64,000 bases of DNA from Phylloscopus collybita (taxonomy: Eukaryota > Chordata > Aves > Passeriformes > Phylloscopidae), in assembly GCA_027886175.1 (NCBI GenBank), contig JAJNNQ010000139.1:620001-684000 (forward strand), read 5' to 3'. The notes below the pieces were generated by a model. It was not told where the DNA came from. It did no database searches and saw only the letters and a list, made by a program, of their open reading frames with translations. Numbering within the stretch: the first letter of the stretch is position 1; each line of letters starts with the position of its first letter. The translations under genes were made by a program, and so were the position numbers. Of the stretch, positions 49,128-62,094 are shown in pieces.

Positions 49128-52121
49128 GTGATGCTGTTGTGGAAAAGGCAAGAAAGTGGCTGCAAAAGCGTTTTGGCTTGCTGGAAGCAGCAGCAAGCAC
49201 GCGGGCTTCTCTGCACGCTGCAAACACAAAACAGAAGCACCTACACGGCGAGAGGATACTGCCTGACACCTGCTGCACTCAGTACAGCTCTGGGCTGCTG
49301 CCAGGAAAGGTATTTCAAGGAACTAGCCACGGGGACTCTGCACTGTGCTGGGACAGTTTCTACAAGGTGACCAGAAGCTGTTCGCCAGCACCCGCTTGCA
49401 GCGACCGAGTTCGGCTTTCCACGTTCTTCCCCGGCTCTCTTTCGCTTCTCCGCACAAGCTGCGGCTGTACCGAAGACGCCGCTGGCTGTGCTTCCGCGAA
49501 GCGCTGCTTTCTCGGCAAAACGCAGCTTCTCGTTCTTGACAGCTCTGCTATGCAGAAGCACAGGAAAGCCAGCAGAGCTGCTCCTCTAGCTGCTCTACGC
49601 AGAGGCAACTGTAAATCAGCTAGACAGTGATGCTGTTGTGGAAAAGGCAGGAAAGTGGCTGCAAAAGCGTTTTGGCTTGCTGGAAGCAGCAGCAAGCACG
49701 CGGGCTTCTCTGCACGCTGCAAACACAAAACAGAAGCACCTACACGGCGAGAGGAGACTGCCTGACACCTGCTGCACTCAGTACAGCTCTGGGCTGCTGC
49801 CAGGAAAGGTATTTCAAGGAACTAGCCACGGGGACTCTGCACTGTGCTGGGAGAGTTTGTACAAGGTGACCAGAAGCTGTTCGCCAGCACCCGCTTGCAG
49901 CGACCGAGTTCGGCTTTCCACGTTCTTCCCCGGCTCTCTTTCGCTTCTCCGCACAAGCTGCGGCTGTACCGAAGACGCCGCTGGCTGTGCTTCCGCGAAG
50001 CGCTGCTTTCTCGGCAAAACGCAGCTTCTCGTTCTTGACAGCTCTGCTATGCAGAAGCACAGGAAAGCCGGCAGAGCTGCTCCTCTAGCTGCTCTACGCA
50101 GAGGCAACTGTAAATCAGCTAGACAGTGATCCTGTTGTGGAATAGGCAAGAAAGTGGCTGCAAAAGCGTTTTGGCTTGCTGGAAGCAGCAGCAAGCACGC
50201 GGGCTTCTCTGCACGCTGCAAACACAAAACAGAAGCACCTACACGGCGAGAGGATACTGCCTGACACCTGCTGCACTCAGTACAGCTCTGGGCTGCTGCC
50301 AGGAAAGGTATTTCAAGGAACTAGCCACGGGGACTCTGCACTGTGCTGGGAGAGTTTGTACAAGGTGACCAGAAGCTGTTCGCCAGCACCCGCTTGCAGC
50401 GACCGAGTTCGGCTTTCCACGTTCTTCCCCGGCTCTCTTTCGCTTCTCCGCACAAGCTGCGGCTGTACCGAAGACGCCGCTGGCTGTGCTTCCGCGAAGC
50501 GCTGCTTTCTCGGCAAAACGCAGCTTCTCGTTCTTGACAGCTCTGCTATGCAGAAGCACAGGAAAGCCGGCAGAGCTGCTCCTCTAGCTGCTCTACGCAG
50601 AGGCAACTGTAAATCAGCTAGACAGTGATCCTGTTGTGGAAAAGGCAGGAAAGTGGCTGCAAAAGCGTTTTGGCTTGCTGGAAGCAGCAGCAAGCACGCG
50701 GGCTTCTCTGCACGCTGCAAACACAAAACAGAAGCACCTACACGGCGAGAGGAGACTGCCTGACACCTGCTGCACTCAGTACAGCTCTGGGCTGCTGCCA
50801 GGAAAGGTATTTCAAGGAACTAGCCACGGGGACTCTGCACTGTGCTGGGAGAGTTTGTACAAGGTGACCAGAAGCTGTTCGCCAGCACCCGCTTGCAGCG
50901 ACCGAGTTCAACTTTCCACGTTCTTCCCCGGCTCTCTTTCGCTTCTCCGCACAAGCTGCGGCTGTACCGAAGACGCCGCTGGCTGTGCTTCCGCGAAGCG
51001 CTGCTTTCTCGGCAAAACGCAGCTTCTCGTTCTTGACAGCTCTGCTATGCAGAAGCACAGGAAAGCCGGCAGAGCTGCTCCTCTAGCTGCTCTACGCAGA
51101 GGCAACTGTAAATCAGCTAGACAGTGATGCTGTTGTGGAAAAGGCAAGAAAGTGGCTGCAAAAGCGTTTTGGCTTGCTGGAAGCAGCAGCAAGCACGCGG
51201 GCTTCTCTGCACGCTGCAAACACAAAACAGAAGCACCTACACGGCGAGAGGAGACGGCCTGACACCTGCTGCACTCAGTACAGCTCTGGGCTGCTGCCAG
51301 GAAAGGTATTTCAAGGAACTAGCCACGGGGACTCTGCACTGTGCTGGGAGAGTTTGTACAAGGTGACCAGAAGCTGTTCGCCAGCACCCGCTTGCAGCGA
51401 CCGAGTTCGGCTTTCCACGTTCTTCCCCGGCTCTCTTTCGCTTCTCTGCACAAGCTGCGGCTGTACCGAAGACGCCGCTGGCTGTGCTTCCGCGAAGCGC
51501 TGGTTTCTCGGCAAAACGCAGCTTCTCGTTCTTGACAGCTCTGCTATGCAGAAGCACAGGAAAGCCGGCAGAGCTGCTCCTCTAGCTGCTCTACGCAGAG
51601 GCAACTGTAAATCAGCTAGACAGTGATCCTGTTGTGGAATAGGCAAGAAAGTGGCTGCAAAAGCGTTTTGGCTTGCTGGAAGCAGCAGCAAGCACGCGGG
51701 CTTGTCTGCACGCTGCAAACACAAAACAGAAGCACCTACACGGCGAGAGGAGACTGCCTGACACCTGCTGCACTCAGTACAGCTCTGGGCTGCTGCCAGG
51801 AAAGGTATTTCAAGGAACTCGCCACGGGGACTCTGCACTGTGCTGGGACAGTTTCTACAAGGTGACCAGAAGCTGTTCGCCAGCACCCGCTTGCAGCGAC
51901 CGAGTTCGGCTTTCCACGTTCTTCCCCGGCTCTCTTTCGCTTCTCCGCACAAGCTGCGGCTGTACCGAAGACGCCGCTGGCTGTGCTTCCGCGAAGCGCT
52001 GCTTTCTCGGCAAAACGCAGCTTCTCGTTCTTGACAGCTCTGCTATGCAGAAGCACAGGAAAGCCGGCAGAGCTGCTCCTCTAGCTGCTCTACGCAGAGG
52101 CAACTGTAAATCAGCTAGACA
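49128..52121 (+). repeat. HOR-C copy 2 (2994 bp, six monomers)
   Basis: Monomers start at 49128, 49627, 50126, 50625, 51124 and 51623. Differences from copy 1 are offsets 6 and 18 in the first monomer (GTGATGCTG and AAAAGG), TTTGTAC in the fourth, a private C-to-G at 51503 in the fifth and CTTGTC near 51704 in the sixth. The rare GCCAGCAG change (near 49570) is shared and confirms common descent. Confidence 0.9.
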
Positions 52122-55100
52122 GTGATGCTGTTGTGGAAAAGGCAGGAAAGTGGCTGCAAAAGCGTTTTGGCTTGCTGAAAGCAGCAGCAAGCACGCGGGC
52201 TTCTCTGCACGCTGCAAACACAAAACAGAAGCACCTACACGGCGAGAGGAGACTGCCTGACACCTGCTGCACTCAGTACAGCTCTGGGCTGCTGCCAGGA
52301 AAGGTATTTCAAGGAACTAGCCACGGGGACTCTGCACTGTGCTGGGAGAGTTTGTACAAGGTGACCAGAAGCTGTTCGCCAGCACCCGCTTGCAGCGACC
52401 GAGTTCGGCTTTCCACGTTCTTCCCCGGCTCTCTTTCGCTTCTCCGCACAAGCTGCGGCTGTACCGAAGACGCCGCTGGCTGTGCTTCCGCGAAGCGCTG
52501 CTTTCTCGGCAAAACGCAGCTTCTCGTTCTTGACAGCTCTGCTATGCAGAAGCACAGGAAAGCCGGCAGAGCTGCTCCTCTAGCTGCTCTACGCAGAGGC
52601 AACTGTAAATCAGCTAGACAGTGATGCTGTTGTGGAAAAGGCAAGAAAGTGGCTGCAAAAGCGTTTTGGCTTGCTGGAAGCAGCAGCAAGCACGCGGGCT
52701 TCTCTGCACGCTGCAAACACAAAACAGAAGCACCTACACGGCGAGAGGAGACGGCCTGACACCTGCTGCACTCAGTACAGCTCTGGGCTGCTGCCAGGAA
52801 AGGTATTTCAAGGAACTAGCCACGGGGACTCTGCACTGTGCTGGGTGAGTTTGTACAAGGTGACCAGAAGCTGTTCGCCAGCACCCGCTTGCAGCGACCG
52901 AGTTCGGCTTTCCACGTTCTTCCCCGGCTCTCTTTCGCTTCTCTGCACAAGCTGCGGCTGTACCGAAGACGCCGCTGGCTGTGCTTCCGCGAAGCGCTGC
53001 TTTCTCGGCAAAACGCAGCTTCTCGTTCTTGACAGCTCTGCTATGCAGAAGCACAGGAAAGCCGGCAGAGCTGCTCCTCTAGCTGCTCTACGCAGAGGCA
53101 ACTGTAAATCAGCTAGACAGTGATCCTGTTGTGGAAAAGGCAGGAAAGTGGCTGCAAAAGCGTTTTGGCTTGCTGAAAGCAGCAGCAAGCACGCGGGCTT
53201 CTCTGCACGCTGCAAACACAAAACAGAAGCACCTACACGGCGAGAGGAGACTGCCTGACACCGGCTGCACTCAGTACAGCTCTGGGCTGCTGCCAGGAAA
53301 GGTATTTCAAGGAACTCGCCACGGGGACTCTGCACTGTGCTGGGACAGTTTCTACAAGGTGACCAGAAGCTGTTCGCCAGCACCCGCTTGCAGCGACCGA
53401 GTTCGGCTTTCCACGTTCTTCCCCGGCTCTCTTTCGCTTCTCCGCACAAGCTGCGGCTGTACCGAAGACGCCGCTGGCTGTGCTTCCGCGAAGCGCTGCT
53501 TTCTCGGCAAAACGCAGCTTCTCGTTCTTGACAGCTCTGCTATGCAGAAGCACAGGAAAGCCGGCAGAGCTGCTCCTCTAGCTGCTCTACGCAGAGGCAA
53601 CTGTAAATCAGCTAGACAGTGATCCTGTTGTGGAAAAGGCAGGAAAGTGGCTGCAAAAGCGTTTTGGCTTGCTGGAAGCAGCAGCAAGCACGCGGGCTTC
53701 TCTGCACGCTGCAAACACAAAACAGAAGCACCTACACGGCGAGAGGAGACTGCCTGACACCTGCTGCACTCAGTACAGCTCTGGGCTGCTGCCAGGAAAG
53801 GTATTTCAAGGAACTAGCCACGGGGACTCTGCACTGTGCTGGGAGAGTTTCTACAAGGTGACCAGAAGCTGTTCGCCAGCACCCGCTTGCAGCGACCGAG
53901 TTCGGCTTTCCACGTTCTTCCCCGGCTCTCTTTCGCTTCTCTGCACAAGCTGCGGCTGTACCGAAGACGCCGCTGGCTGTGCTTCCGCGAAGCGCTGCTT
54001 TCTCGGCAAAACGCAGCTTCTCGTTCTTGACAGCTCTGCTATGCAGAAGCACAGGAAAGCCGGCAGAGCTGCTCCTCTAGCTGCTCTACGCAGAGGCAAC
54101 TGTAAATCAGCTAGACAGTGATGCTGTTGTGGAAAAGGCAGGAAAGTGGCTGCAAAAGCATTTTGGCTTGCTGGAAGCAGCAGCAAGCACGCGGGCTTCT
54201 CTGCACGCTGCAAACACAAAACAGAAGCACCTACACGGCGAGAGGAGACTGCCTGACACCTGCTGCACTCAGTACAGCTCTGGGCTGCTGCCAGGAAAGG
54301 TATTTCAAGGAACTAGCCACGGGGACTCTGCACTGTGCTGGGACAGTTTCTACAAGGTGACCAGAAGCTGTTCGCCAGCACCCGCTTGCAGCGACCGAGT
54401 TCGGCTTTCCACGTTCTTCCCCGGCTCTCTTTCGCTTCTCCGCACAAGCTGCGGCTGTACCGAAGACGCCGCTGGCTGTGCTTCCGCGAAGCGCTGCTTT
54501 CTCGGCAAAACGCAGCTTCTCGTTCTTGACAGCTCTGCTATGCAGAAGCACAGGAAAGCCGGCAGAGCTGCTCCTCTAGCTGCTCTACGCAGAGGCAACT
54601 GTAAATCAGCTAGACAGTGATGCTGTTGTGGAAAAGGCAGGAAAGTGGCTGCAAAAGCGTTTTGGCTTGCTTAAAGCAGCAGCAAGCACGCGGGCTTCTC
54701 TGCACGCTGCAAACACAAAACAGAAGCACCTACACGGCGAGAGGAGACTGCCTGACACCTGCTGCACTCAGTACAGCTCTGGGCTGCTGCCAGGAAAGGT
54801 ATTTCAAGGAACTAGCCACGGGGACTCTGCACTGTGCTGGGACAGTTTCTACAAGGTGACCAGAAGCTGTTCGCCAGCACCCGCTTGCAGCGACCGAGTT
54901 CAACTTTCCACGTTCTTCCCCGGCTCTCTTTCGCTTCTCCGCACAAGCTGCGGCTGTACCGAAGACGCCGCTGGCTGTGCTTCCGCGAAGCGCTGCTTTC
55001 TCGGCAAAACGCAGCTTCTCGTTCTTGACAGCTCTGCTATGCAGAAGCACAGGAAAGAGCTGCTCCTCTAGCTGCTCTACGCAGAGGCAACTGTAAATCA

Positions 55101-57603
55101 GCTAGACAGTGATCCTGTTGTGGAATAGGCAAGAAAGTGGCTGCAAAAGCGTTTTGGCTTGCTGGAAGCAGCAGCAAGCACGCGGGCTTCTCTGCACGCT
55201 GCAAACACAAAACAGAAGCACCTACACGGCGAGAGGATACTGCCTGACACCTGCTGCACTCAGTACAGCTCTGGGCTGCTGCCAGGAAAGGTATTTCAAG
55301 GAACTCGCCACGGGGACTCTGCACTGTGCTGGGAGAGTTTCTACAAGGTGACCAGAAGCTGTTCGCCAGCACCCGCTTGCAGCGACCGAGTTCGGCTTTC
55401 CACGTTCTTCCCCGGCTCTCTTTCGCTTCTCCGCACAAGCTGCGGCTGTACCGAAGACGCCGCTGGCTGTGCTTCCGCGAAGCGCTGCTTTCTCGGCAAA
55501 ACGCAGCTTCTCGTTCTTGACAGCTCTGCTATGCAGAAGCACAGGAAAGCCGGCAGAGCTGCTCCTCTAGCTGCTCTACGCAGAGGCAACTGTAAATCAG
55601 CTAGACAGTGATCCTGTTGTGGAAAAGGCAGGAAAGTGGCTGCAAAAGCGTTTTGGCTTGCTGGAAGCAGCAGCAAGCACGCGGGCTTCTCTGCACGCTG
55701 CAAACACAAAACAGAAGCACCTACACGGCGAGAGGATACTGCCTGACACCTGCTGCACTCAGTACAGCTCTGGGCTGCTGCCAGGAAAGGTATTTCAAGG
55801 AACTAGCCACGGGGACTCTGCACTGTGCTGGGAGAGTTTCTACAAGGTGACCAGAAGCTGTTCGCCAGCACCCGCTTGCAGCGACCGAGTTCGGCTTTCC
55901 ACGTTCTTCCCCGGCTCTCTTTCGCTTCTCCGCACAAGCTGCGGCTGTACCGAAGACGCCGCTGGCTGTGCTTCCGCGAAGCGCTGCTTTCTCGGCAAAA
56001 CGCAGCTTCTCGTTCTTGACAGCTCTGCTATGCAGAAGCACAGGAAAGCCGGCAGAGCTGCTCCTCTAGCTGCTCTACGCAGAGGCAACTGTAAATCAGC
56101 TAGACAGTGATGCTGTTGTGGAAAAGGCAGGAAAGTGGCTGCAAAAGCATTTTGGCTTGCTGGAAGCAGCAGCAAGCACGCGGGCTTCTCTGCACGCTGC
56201 AAACACAAAACAGAAGCACCTACACGGCGAGAGGATACTGCCTGACACCTGCTGCACTCAGTACAGCTCTGGGCTGCTGCCAGGAAAGGTATTTCAAGGA
56301 ACTAGCCACGGGGACTCTGCACTGTGCTGGGAGAGTTTCTACAAGGTGACCAGAAGCTGTTCGCCAGCACCCGCTTGCAGCGACCGAGTTCAACTTTCCA
56401 CGTTCTTCCCCGGCTCTCTTTCGCTTCTCCGCACAAGCTGCGGCTGTACCGAAGACGCCGCTGGCTGTGCTTCCGCGAAGCGCTGCTTTCTCGGCAAAAC
56501 GCAGCTTCTCGTTCTTGACAGCTCTGCTATGCAGAAGCACAGGAAAGCCGGCAGAGCTGCTCCTCTAGCTGCTCTACGCAGAGGCAACTGTAAATCAGCT
56601 AGACAGTGATGCTGTTGTGGAAAAGGCAAGAAAGTGGCTGCAAAAGCGTTTTGGCTTGCTGGAAGCAGCAGCAAGCACGCGGGCTTCTCTGCACGCTGCA
56701 AACACAAAACAGAAGCACCTACACGGCGAGAGGAGACTGCCTGACACCTGCTGCACTCAGTACAGCTCTGGGCTGCTGCCAGGAAAGGTATTTCAAGGAA
56801 CTAGCCACGGGGACTCTGCACTGTGCTGGGACAGTTTCTACAAGGTGACCAGAAGCTGTTCGCCAGCACCCGCTTGCAGCGACCGAGTTCGGCTTTCCAC
56901 GTTCTTCCCCGGCTCTCTTTCGCTTCTCTGCACAAGCTGCGGCTGTACCGAAGACGCCGCTGGCTGTGCTTCCGCGAAGCGCTGCTTTCTCGGCAAAACG
57001 CAGCTTCTCGTTCTTGACAGCTCTGCTATGCAGAAGCACAGGAAAGCCGGCAGAGCTGCTCCTCTAGCTGCTCTACGCAGAGGCAACTGTAAATCAGCTA
57101 GACAGTGATCCTGTTGTGGAATAGGCAAGAAAGTGGCTGCAAAAGCGTTTTGGCTTGCTGGAAGCAGCAGCAAGCACGCGGGCTTGTCTGCACGCTGCAA
57201 ACACAAAACAGAAGCACCTACACGGCGAGAGGAGACTGCCTGACACCTGCTGCACTCAGTACAGCTCTGGGCTGCTGCCAGGAAAGGTATTTCAAGGAAC
57301 TCGCCACGGGGACTCTGCACTGTGCTGGGATAGTTTCTACAAGGTGACCAGAAGCTGTTCGCCAGCACCCGCTTGCAGCGACCGAGTTCGGCTTTCCACG
57401 TTCTTCCCCGGCTCTCTTTCGCTTCTCCGCACAAGCTGCGGCTGTACCGAAGACGCCGCTGGCTGTGCTTCCGCGAAGCGCTGCTTTCTCGGCAAAACGC
57501 AGCTTCTCGTTCTTGACAGCTCTGCTATGCAGAAGCACAGGAAAGCCGGCAGAGCTGCTCCTCTAGCTGCTCTACGCAGAGGCAACTGTAAATCAGCTAG
57601 ACA
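52122..57603 (+). repeat. Mosaic zone of eleven monomers built from HOR-C-like types
   Basis: Monomers start at 52122, 52621, 53120, 53619, 54118, 54617, 55109, 55608, 56107, 56606 and 57105. The trio at 56107-57603 (GTTCAAC, then AAAAGGCAAG with CTCTGC, then GGAATAGGCAAG with CTCGCC and CTTGTC) matches the last three positions of HOR-C copy 2. The rare AAAGCATTTT change is shared by the monomers at 54118 and 56107. No complete period is visible. Confidence 0.87.
54617..55108 (+). repeat. 492-bp monomer with a 7-bp deletion
   Basis: Seven bases equivalent to CCGGCAG are missing, with the junction at about 55057-55058. The lost stretch is bounded by AG on both sides, so slippage or microhomology is likely. 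The loss damages the right arm of the 9-bp inverted repeat. The monomer otherwise has the GCTTAAAGC plus GTTCAAC combination of block alpha. Confidence 0.93.
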
Positions 57604-59100
57604 GTGATCCTGTTGTGGAAAAGGCAGGAAAGTGGCTGCAAAAGCGTTTTGGCTTGCTGAAAGCAGCAGCAAGCACGCGGGCTTCTCTGCACGCTGCAAA
57701 CACAAAACAGAAGCACCTACACGGCGAGAGGAGACTGCCTGACACCTGCTGCACTCAGTACAGCTCTGGGCTGCTGCCAGGAAAGGTATTTCAAGGAACT
57801 AGCCACGGGGACTCTGCACTGTGCTGGGACAGTTTCTACAAGGTGACCAGAAGCTGTTCGCCAGCACCCGCTTGCAGCGACCGAGTTCGGCTTTCCACGT
57901 TCTTCCCCGGCTCTCTTTCGCTTCTCCGCACAAGCTGCGGCTGTACCGAAGACGCCGCTGGCTGTGCTTCCGCGAAGCGCTGCTTTCTCGGCAAAACGCA
58001 GCTTCTCGTTCTTGACAGCTCTGCTATGCAGAAGCACAGGAAAGCCGGCAGAGCTGCTCCTCTAGCTGCTCTACGCAGAGGCAACTGTAAATCAGCTAGA
58101 CAGTGATCCTGTTGTGGAAAAGGCAGGAAAGTGGCTGCAAAAGCGTTTTGGCTTGCTGAAAGCAGCAGCAAGCACGCGGGCTTCTCTGCAGGCTGCAAAC
58201 ACAAAACAGAAGCACCTACACGGCGAGAGGAGACTGCCTGACACCGGCTGCACTCAGTACAGCTCTGGGCTGCTGCCAGGAAAGGTATTTCAAGGAACTA
58301 GCCACGGGGACTCTGCACTGTGCTGGGACAGTTTCTACAAGGTGACCAGAAGCTGTTCGCCAGCACCCGCTTGCAGCGACCGAGTTCGGCTTCCCACGTT
58401 CTTCCCCGGCTCTCTTTCGCTTCTCCGCACAAGCTGCGGCTGTACCGAAGACGCCGCTGGCTGTGCTTCCGCGAAGCGCTGCTTTCTCGGCAAAACGCAG
58501 CTTCTCGTTCTTGACAGCTCTGCTATGCAGAAGCACAGGAAAGCCGGCAGAGCTGCTCCTCTAGCTGCTCTACGCAGAGGCAACTGTAAATCAGCTAGAC
58601 AGTGATCCTGTTGTGGAAAAGGCAGGAAAGTGGCTGCAAAAGCGTTTTGGCTTGCTGAAAGCAGCAGCAAGCACGCGGGCTTCTCTGCACGCTGCAAACA
58701 CAAAACAGAAGCACCTACACGGCGAGAGGAGACTGCCTGACACCGGCTGCACTCAGTACAGCTCTGGGCTGCTGCCAGGAAAGGTATTTCAAGGAACTAG
58801 CCACGGGGACTCTGCACTGTGCTGGGACAGTTTCTACAAGGTGACCAGAAGCTGTTCGCCAGCACCCGCTTGCAGCGACCGAGTTCGGCTTTCCACGTTC
58901 TTCCCCGGCTCTCTTTCGCTTCTCCGCACAAGCTGCGGCTGTACCGAAGACGCCGCTGGCTGTGCTTCCGCGAAGCGCTGCTTTCTCGGCAAAACGCAGC
59001 TTCTCGTTCTTGACAGCTCTGCTATGCAGAAGCACAGGAAAGCCGGCAGAGCTGCTCCTCTAGCTGCTCTACGCAGAGGCAACTGTAAATCAGCTAGACA
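57604..59100 (+). repeat. Three consecutive GCTGAAAGC monomers
   Basis: Monomers at 57604, 58103 and 58602 all carry GCTGAAAGC, and the last two also carry CACCGGC. Private changes are CAGGCTGC near 58191 and TTCCCAC near 58393. This is the longest run of this type in the window and suggests a local triplication. Confidence 0.85.
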
Positions 59101-62094
59101 GTGATGCTGTTGTGGAAAAGGCAGGAAAGTGGCTGCAAAAGCGTTTTGGCTTGCTGGAAGCAGCAGCATGCACGCAGGCTTCTCTGCACGCTGCAAACAC
59201 AAAACAGAAGCACCTACACGGCGAGAGGAGACGGCCTGACACCTGCTGCACTCAGTACAGCTCTGGGCTGCTGCCAGGAAAGGTATTTCAAGGAACTAGC
59301 CACGGGGACTCTGCACTGTGCTGGGAGAGTTTCTACAAGGTGACCAGAAGCTGTTCGCCAGCACCCGCTTGCAGCGACCGAGTTCGGCTTTCCACGTTCT
59401 TCCCCGGCTCTCTTTCGCTTCTCCGCACAAGCTGCGGCTGTACCGAAGACGCCGCTGGCTGTGCTTCCGCGAAGCGCTGCTTTCTCGGCTCAACGCAGCT
59501 TCTCGTTCTTGACAGCTCTGCTATGCAGAAGCACAGGAAAGCCGGCAGAGCTGCTCCTCTAGCTGCTCTACGCAGAGGCAACTGTAAATCAGCTAGACAG
59601 TGATCCTGTTGTGGAAAAGGCAGGAAAGTGGCTGCAAAAGCGTTTTGGCTTGCTGGAAGCAGCAGCATGCACGCGGGCTTCTCTGCACGCTGCAAACACA
59701 AAACAGAAGCACCTACACGGCGAGAGGATACTGCCTGACACCTGCTGCACTCAGTACAGCTCTGGGCTGCTGCCAGGAAAGGTATTTCAAGGAACTAGCC
59801 ACGGGGACTCTGCACTGTGCTGGGACAGTTTCTACAAGGTGACCAGAAGCTGTTCGCCAGCACCCGCTTGCAGCGACCGAGTTCGGCTTTCCACGTTCTT
59901 CCCCGGCTCTCTTTCGCTTCTCCGCACAAGCTGCGGCTGTACCGAAGACGCCGCTGGCTGTGCTTCCGCGAAGCGCTGCTTTCTCGGCAAAACGCAGCTT
60001 CTCGTTCTTGACAGCTCTGCTATGCAGAAGCACAGGAAAGCCGGCAGAGCTGCTCCTCTAGCTGCTCTACGCAGAGGCAACTGTAAATCAGCTAGACAGT
60101 GATCCTGTTGTGGAAAAGGCAGGAAAGTGGCTGCAAAAGCTTTTTGGCTTGCTGGAAGCAGCAGCAAGCACGCGGGCTTCTCTGCACGCTGCAAACACAA
60201 AACAGAAGCACCTACACGGCGAGAGGAGACGGCCTGACACCTGCTGCACTCAGTACAGCTCTGGGCTGCTGCCAGGAAAGGTATTTCAAGGAACTCGCCA
60301 CGGGGACTCTGCACTGTGCTGGGAGAGTTTGTACAAGGTGACCAGAAGCTGTTCGCCAGCACCCGCTTGCAGCGACCAAGTTCGGCTTTCCACGTTCTTC
60401 CCCGGCTCTCTTTCGCTTCTCTGCACAAGCTGCGGCTGTACCGAAGACGCCGCTGGCTGTGCTTCCGCGAAGCGCTGCTTTCTCGGCAAAACGCAGCTTC
60501 TCGTTCTTGACAGCTCTGCTATGCAGAAGCACAGGAAAGCCGGCAGAGCTGCTCCTCTAGCTGCTCTACGCAGAGGCAACTGTAAATCAGCTAGACAGTG
60601 ATCCTGTTGTGGAAAAGGAAGGAAAGTGGCTGCAAAAGCGTTTTGGCTTGCTGAAAGCAGCAGCAAGCACGCGGGCTTCTCTGCACGCTGCAAACACAAA
60701 ACAGAAGCACCTACACGGCGTGAGGAGACTGCCTGACACCTGCTGCACTCAGTACAGCTCTGGGCTGCTGCCAGGAAAGGTATTTCAAGGAACTAGCCAC
60801 GGGGACTCTGCACTGTGCTGGGACAGTTTCTACAAGGTGACCAGAAGCTGTTCGCCAGCACCCGCTTGCAGCGACCGAGTTCGGCTTTCCACGTTCTTCC
60901 CCGGCTCTCTTTCGCTTCTCCGCACAAGCTGCGGCTGTACCGAAGACGCCGCTGGCTGTGCTTCCGCGAAGCGCTGCTTTCTCGGCAAAACGCAGCTTCT
61001 CGTTCTTGACAGCTCTGCTATGCAGAAGCACAGGAAAGCCGGCAGAGCTGCTCCTCTAGCTGCTCTACGCAGAGGCAACTGTAAATCAGCTAGACAGTGA
61101 TCCTGTTGTGGAAAAGGCAGGAAAGTGGCTGCAAAAGCGTTTTGGCTTGCTGAAAGCAGCAGCAAGCACGCGGGCTTCTCTGCACGCTGCAAACACAAAA
61201 CAGAAGCACCTACACGGCGAGAGGAGACGGCCTGACACCTGCTGCACTCAGTACAGCTCTGGGCTGCTGCCAGGAAAGGTATTTCAAGGAACTAGCCACG
61301 GGGACTCTGCACTGTGCTGGGACAGTTTCTACAAGGTGACCAGAAGCTGTTCGCCAGCACCCGCTTGCAGCGACCGAGTTCGGCTTTCCACGTTCTTCCC
61401 CGGCTCTCTTTCGCTTCTCCGCACAAGCTGCGGCTGTACCGAAGACGCCGCTGGCTGTGCTTCCGCGAAGCGCTGCTTTCTCGGCTCAACGCAGCTTCTC
61501 GTTCTTGACAGCTCTGCTATGCAGAAGCACAGGAAAGCCGGCAGAGCTGCTCCTCTAGCTGCTCTACGCAGAGGCAACTGTAAATCAGCTAGACAGTGAT
61601 CCTGTTGTGGAAAAGGCAGGAAAGTGGCTGCAAAAGCGTTTTGGCTTGCTGGAAGCAGCAGCATGCACGCGGGCTTCTCTGCACGCTGCAAACACAAAAC
61701 AGAAGCACCTACACGGCGAGAGGATACTGCCTGACACCTGCTGCACTCAGTACAGCTCTGGGCTGCTGCCAGGAAAGGTATTTCAAGGAACTAGCCACGG
61801 GGACTCTGCACTGTGCTGGGACAGTTTCTACAAGGTGACCAGAAGCTGTTCGCCAGCACCCGCTTGCAGCGACCGAGTTCGGCTTTCCACGTTCTTCCCC
61901 GGCTCTCTTTCGCTTCTCCGCACAAGCTGCGGCTGTACCGAAGACGCCGCTGGCTGTGCTTCCGCGAAGCGCTGCTTTCTCGGCAAAACGCAGCTTCTCG
62001 TTCTTGACAGCTCTGCTATGCAGAAGCACAGGAAAGCCGGCAGAGCTGCTCCTCTAGCTGCTCTACGCAGAGGCAACTGTAAATCAGCTAGACA
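59101..62094 (+). repeat. Six monomers with echoes of HOR-B units 1-2
   Basis: Monomers start at 59101, 59600, 60099, 60598, 61097 and 61596. The pair at 59101-60098 has the GGCTCAACG then AGCATGCACGCGGG markers of HOR-B units 1 and 2. A second such pair follows at 61097-62094, 1996 bases later, but its first monomer has a GCTGAAAGC left half. The monomer at 60099 carries private changes at 60141 and 60378, and the one at 60598 at 60619 and 60721. Confidence 0.87.
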
